Source: Diaphorobacter ruginosibacter
GTDB lineage: Bacteria > Pseudomonadota > Gammaproteobacteria > Burkholderiales > Burkholderiaceae_C
Assembly (NCBI RefSeq): GCF_014395975.1
Contig: NZ_CP060714.1
Span: 4,464,001 to 4,528,000 of the forward strand
Reading direction: 5' to 3'
Length of the DNA: 64,000 bases
In this document: piece after piece, positions 62,103 to 64,000 of the stretch
Layout of the letters: every line of letters begins with the position of its first letter
How positions within the stretch are numbered: position 1 is the first letter of the stretch
Program-made: the position numbers and the translations under genes
Notes under the pieces: generated by a model
The model's database searches: none
What the model was told of the DNA's origin: nothing
What the model saw: only the letters and a program-made list of their open reading frames with translations

Positions 62103-63800
62103 TCAGGCTGCCGTGGTATCGGCCGTTGATTCTTCTTGCCCCACGCGCCGCGCATGGAGGCGGTTCGCCACGCTCACCACCGCCTGCACCGAGGCCGTCA
62201 TGATGTTGGCGCTCATGCCCGCGCCGAAGGTGGAACCCGCCACGCCTTCCATCGCCGCCTCGATGATCGCCAGCGCCTGTGCATTCGCACCGCTGCCCGT
62301 GGCGCGTTCCTCGTAGTGGTCCACTCGCAGCGGCAGGCCGAGCGCGTCCACGGTCGCGGCGATCGGGCCGTTGCCCTCGCCCTGGAGCGTCTGGCGCACG
62401 CCGTTGATGGTCACGTCGAGCTCGATGCTGTGGCCGTCGTGCGTCACGTGATGCGCATGGCACACGATGGCCTCGGCCGTGTCCGGCGTGGCGAGGTAGG
62501 TCGCGTCGAACAGCTTCCAGAGCGCATCGCCGGTCATCTCGGTTTCGCTGGCGTCGGTCTGGCGCTGTACCACCGCGCTGAACTCCACCTGCATGCGGCG
62601 CGGCATCACCACGCCATGCTCGCGCTCCATGAGGAAGGAGATGCCGCCCTTGCCCGACTGGCTGTTCACGCGGATCACGCTGTCATACGTGCGGCCCAGG
62701 TCCGCGGGGTCGATGGGGAGGTAGGGCACTTCCCAGACGCCGTTCGGATCCTGCGCGGCGAAGCCCTTCTTGATCGCATCCTGGTGGGAGCCGGAGAACG
62801 CGGTGAACACCAGGTCGCCCGCGTACGGGTGGCGCGGGTGAATCGGCAGCGAGGTGCACTCCTCCGCGATGCGCGCCACGCCGGTGATGTCGGAGAAGTC
62901 GAGCTCGGGATCGACGCCCTGGGTGTACATGTTGAGCGCAACGGTCACGACGTCCACGTTGCCGCAGCGTTCGCCATTGCCGAAGAGGCACCCTTCCACG
63001 CGGTCCGCGCCGGCCATCATCGCGAACTCGGCGGCCGCCACGCCCGTGCCGCGATCGTTGTGCGGATGCACGGAGAGCACGATGTGCTCGCGCGGAACGA
63101 GATGGCGATGCATCCACTCGATCTGGTCCGCGAACACGTTCGGCGTCGCGTTCTCCACCGTGGTCGGGAGGTTGATGATGATCTTGCGATCCGGGCCCAC
63201 GCCCCAGGCCTCGATGGCGGTCTGGCAGGCCGCGAGCGAGACCTCGAGTTCGGCGCTGCTGAAGGTCTCGGGCGAGTACTGCAAGGTCCACTCCGTCTCG
63301 GGATGCGCATCGGAGCGCATCTTGAAGTGCGACACATGGTGCTTCACGAGCTGCATCACCTGCGGAACGTCCATGTTGAAGACGATCTTGCGCCACGCGG
63401 GCGCCACTGCGTTGTAGATGTGGACGATGGCGCGCCTGGCACCCTTCACCGCCTCCACCGTGCGGTCGATCAGGTCCTCGCGCGACTGTGTCATCACCAT
63501 GATGGTCACGTCGTCGGGAATCAGGTCCTCGTCGATGAGGCGGCGCACGAAGTCGAAGTCGGTCTGCGAGGCTGCGGGAAAACCTACCTCGATCTGCTTG
63601 AAGCCGATGCGCACGAGCTCCTTGTAGAGCTGCATCTTGCGCTCGCCGTTCATGGGCTCGAACAACGCCTGGTTGCCATCGCGCAGATCGGTGGAAAGCC
63701 AGATCGGCGCTTTCGTGATGGTCCTGGAGGGCCAGGTACGGTCCGCCAATGCGATGGGCGCGAAGGGCTGGTACTTCTGGGAAGGGTTGGAATGCATCAT
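62103..63800 (-). CDS. leuA: 2-isopropylmalate synthase (yeast-type)
   Basis: 565 residues from the ATG at 63800 with GGAG 8 bases upstream. HMG-CoA lyase-like TIM barrel with STDLRDGNQALFEPM (catalytic Asp/Arg) and the metal/His motif HPHNDRGTG; the C-terminal LeuA regulatory domain includes HALTHDGHS-like HHVTHDGHSIELD and GANAQALAIIEA. It condenses acetyl-CoA with 2-ketoisovalerate, the first step of leucine synthesis, and this form is usually inhibited by leucine. The rest of the window (63801-64000) is its AT-rich 5' region; I see no further gene there. Confidence 0.93.
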   Translation of the reverse strand: MMHSNPSQKYQPFAPIALADRTWPSRTITKAPIWLSTDLRDGNQALFEPMNGERKMQLYKELVRIGFKQIEVGFPAASQTDFDFVRRLIDEDLIPDDVTIMVMTQSREDLIDRTVEAVKGARRAIVHIYNAVAPAWRKIVFNMDVPQVMQLVKHHVSHFKMRSDAHPETEWTLQYSPETFSSAELEVSLAACQTAIEAWGVGPDRKIIINLPTTVENATPNVFADQIEWMHRHLVPREHIVLSVHPHNDRGTGVAAAEFAMMAGADRVEGCLFGNGERCGNVDVVTVALNMYTQGVDPELDFSDITGVARIAEECTSLPIHPRHPYAGDLVFTAFSGSHQDAIKKGFAAQDPNGVWEVPYLPIDPADLGRTYDSVIRVNSQSGKGGISFLMEREHGVVMPRRMQVEFSAVVQRQTDASETEMTGDALWKLFDATYLATPDTAEAIVCHAHHVTHDGHSIELDVTINGVRQTLQGEGNGPIAATVDALGLPLRVDHYEERATGSGANAQALAIIEAAMEGVAGSTFGAGMSANIMTASVQAVVSVANRLHARRVGQEESTADTTAA

Positions 63801-64000
63801 TTGTCGGCTCCACATCGTGTCGTTGTGGGTCGTGCCGCGGGATCTTTGCATGAGGGCACGACGCACGGGTCAATCGAAAATTCAAAACGAAAAAATCGAT
63901 GACGTCCCCTGCCGCCCTGAGCTCAAGATACGAGCAAAGGCGGGTGTGTGGCCGGGGTCAGGGGGATGTCGGTGTTGCGCGGAGAGACGGCTTGCGTGGA

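Overview
GC-rich bacterial chromosome whose gene repertoire points to Burkholderiales, most likely Comamonadaceae (Acidovorax/Comamonas/Delftia-like). The pointers are two Bug-type (TctC) periplasmic receptors, the order mnmG-rsmG-lysE-parA-parB, a DUF3297 protein and a PduO-type adenosyltransferase. Genus is not resolvable from the window. There is no phage, insertion sequence, CRISPR array, rRNA or tRNA that I can support.

Layout. 1-16.8 kb is metabolic and regulatory: the end of a DadA-like oxidoreductase, a cobalamin adenosyltransferase with a LysR gene, a D-lactate/glycolate-type FAD oxidase, an SGNH hydrolase, a Bug receptor, an M20 peptidase, a pyrimidine-dimer glycosylase, a divergent MFS/AraC pair, and a four-gene operon (DUF1428, VOC, GFA, SRPBCC) facing its TetR regulator across paired operators. 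16.9-22.6 kb is the chromosome-segregation block parB, alpha/beta hydrolase, parA, lysE, rsmG, mnmG. Six parS sites run from 20.0 to 37.4 kb, five of them inside coding sequence. 24.9-35.1 kb is a membrane-remodelling cassette transcribed leftward: YjfI/DUF2170, PspA/IM30, a YqiJ-like OB-fold membrane protein, a flotillin and an 1847-residue AAA+ protein, with a palindromic/tandem operator at its head. Next come cobB, a copper module (copA facing copZ-cueR, with two matching CueR-type sites), and DUF3297.

40.3-40.7 kb and 51.56-51.83 kb are two intergenic regions dense in DnaA boxes. Each contains a box followed by a DnaA-trio tract (CTACTACTAAC or close variant) and an AT-rich segment, and the two cores resemble each other downstream as well. 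Together with parAB/parS they suggest that the window spans the replication origin, with two origin-like cores about 11.2 kb apart. dnaA itself is not here. Between the cores lie an SpmAB-like fusion, a C4-dicarboxylate-type signalling locus (LuxR response regulator, hybrid kinase, dctA), rdgC, a Spy-like protein and pagL.

52.8-60.2 kb is an IclR-controlled catabolic operon (enoyl-CoA hydratase, ADP-forming acyl-CoA synthetase, Bug receptor, two acyl-CoA dehydrogenases) that looks like uptake, activation and beta-oxidation-like degradation of an unknown carboxylic acid. The window closes with aroG-type DAHP synthase, an NlpC/P60 lipoprotein and leuA. All calls rest on reading motifs and layout by eye; no database search was run.
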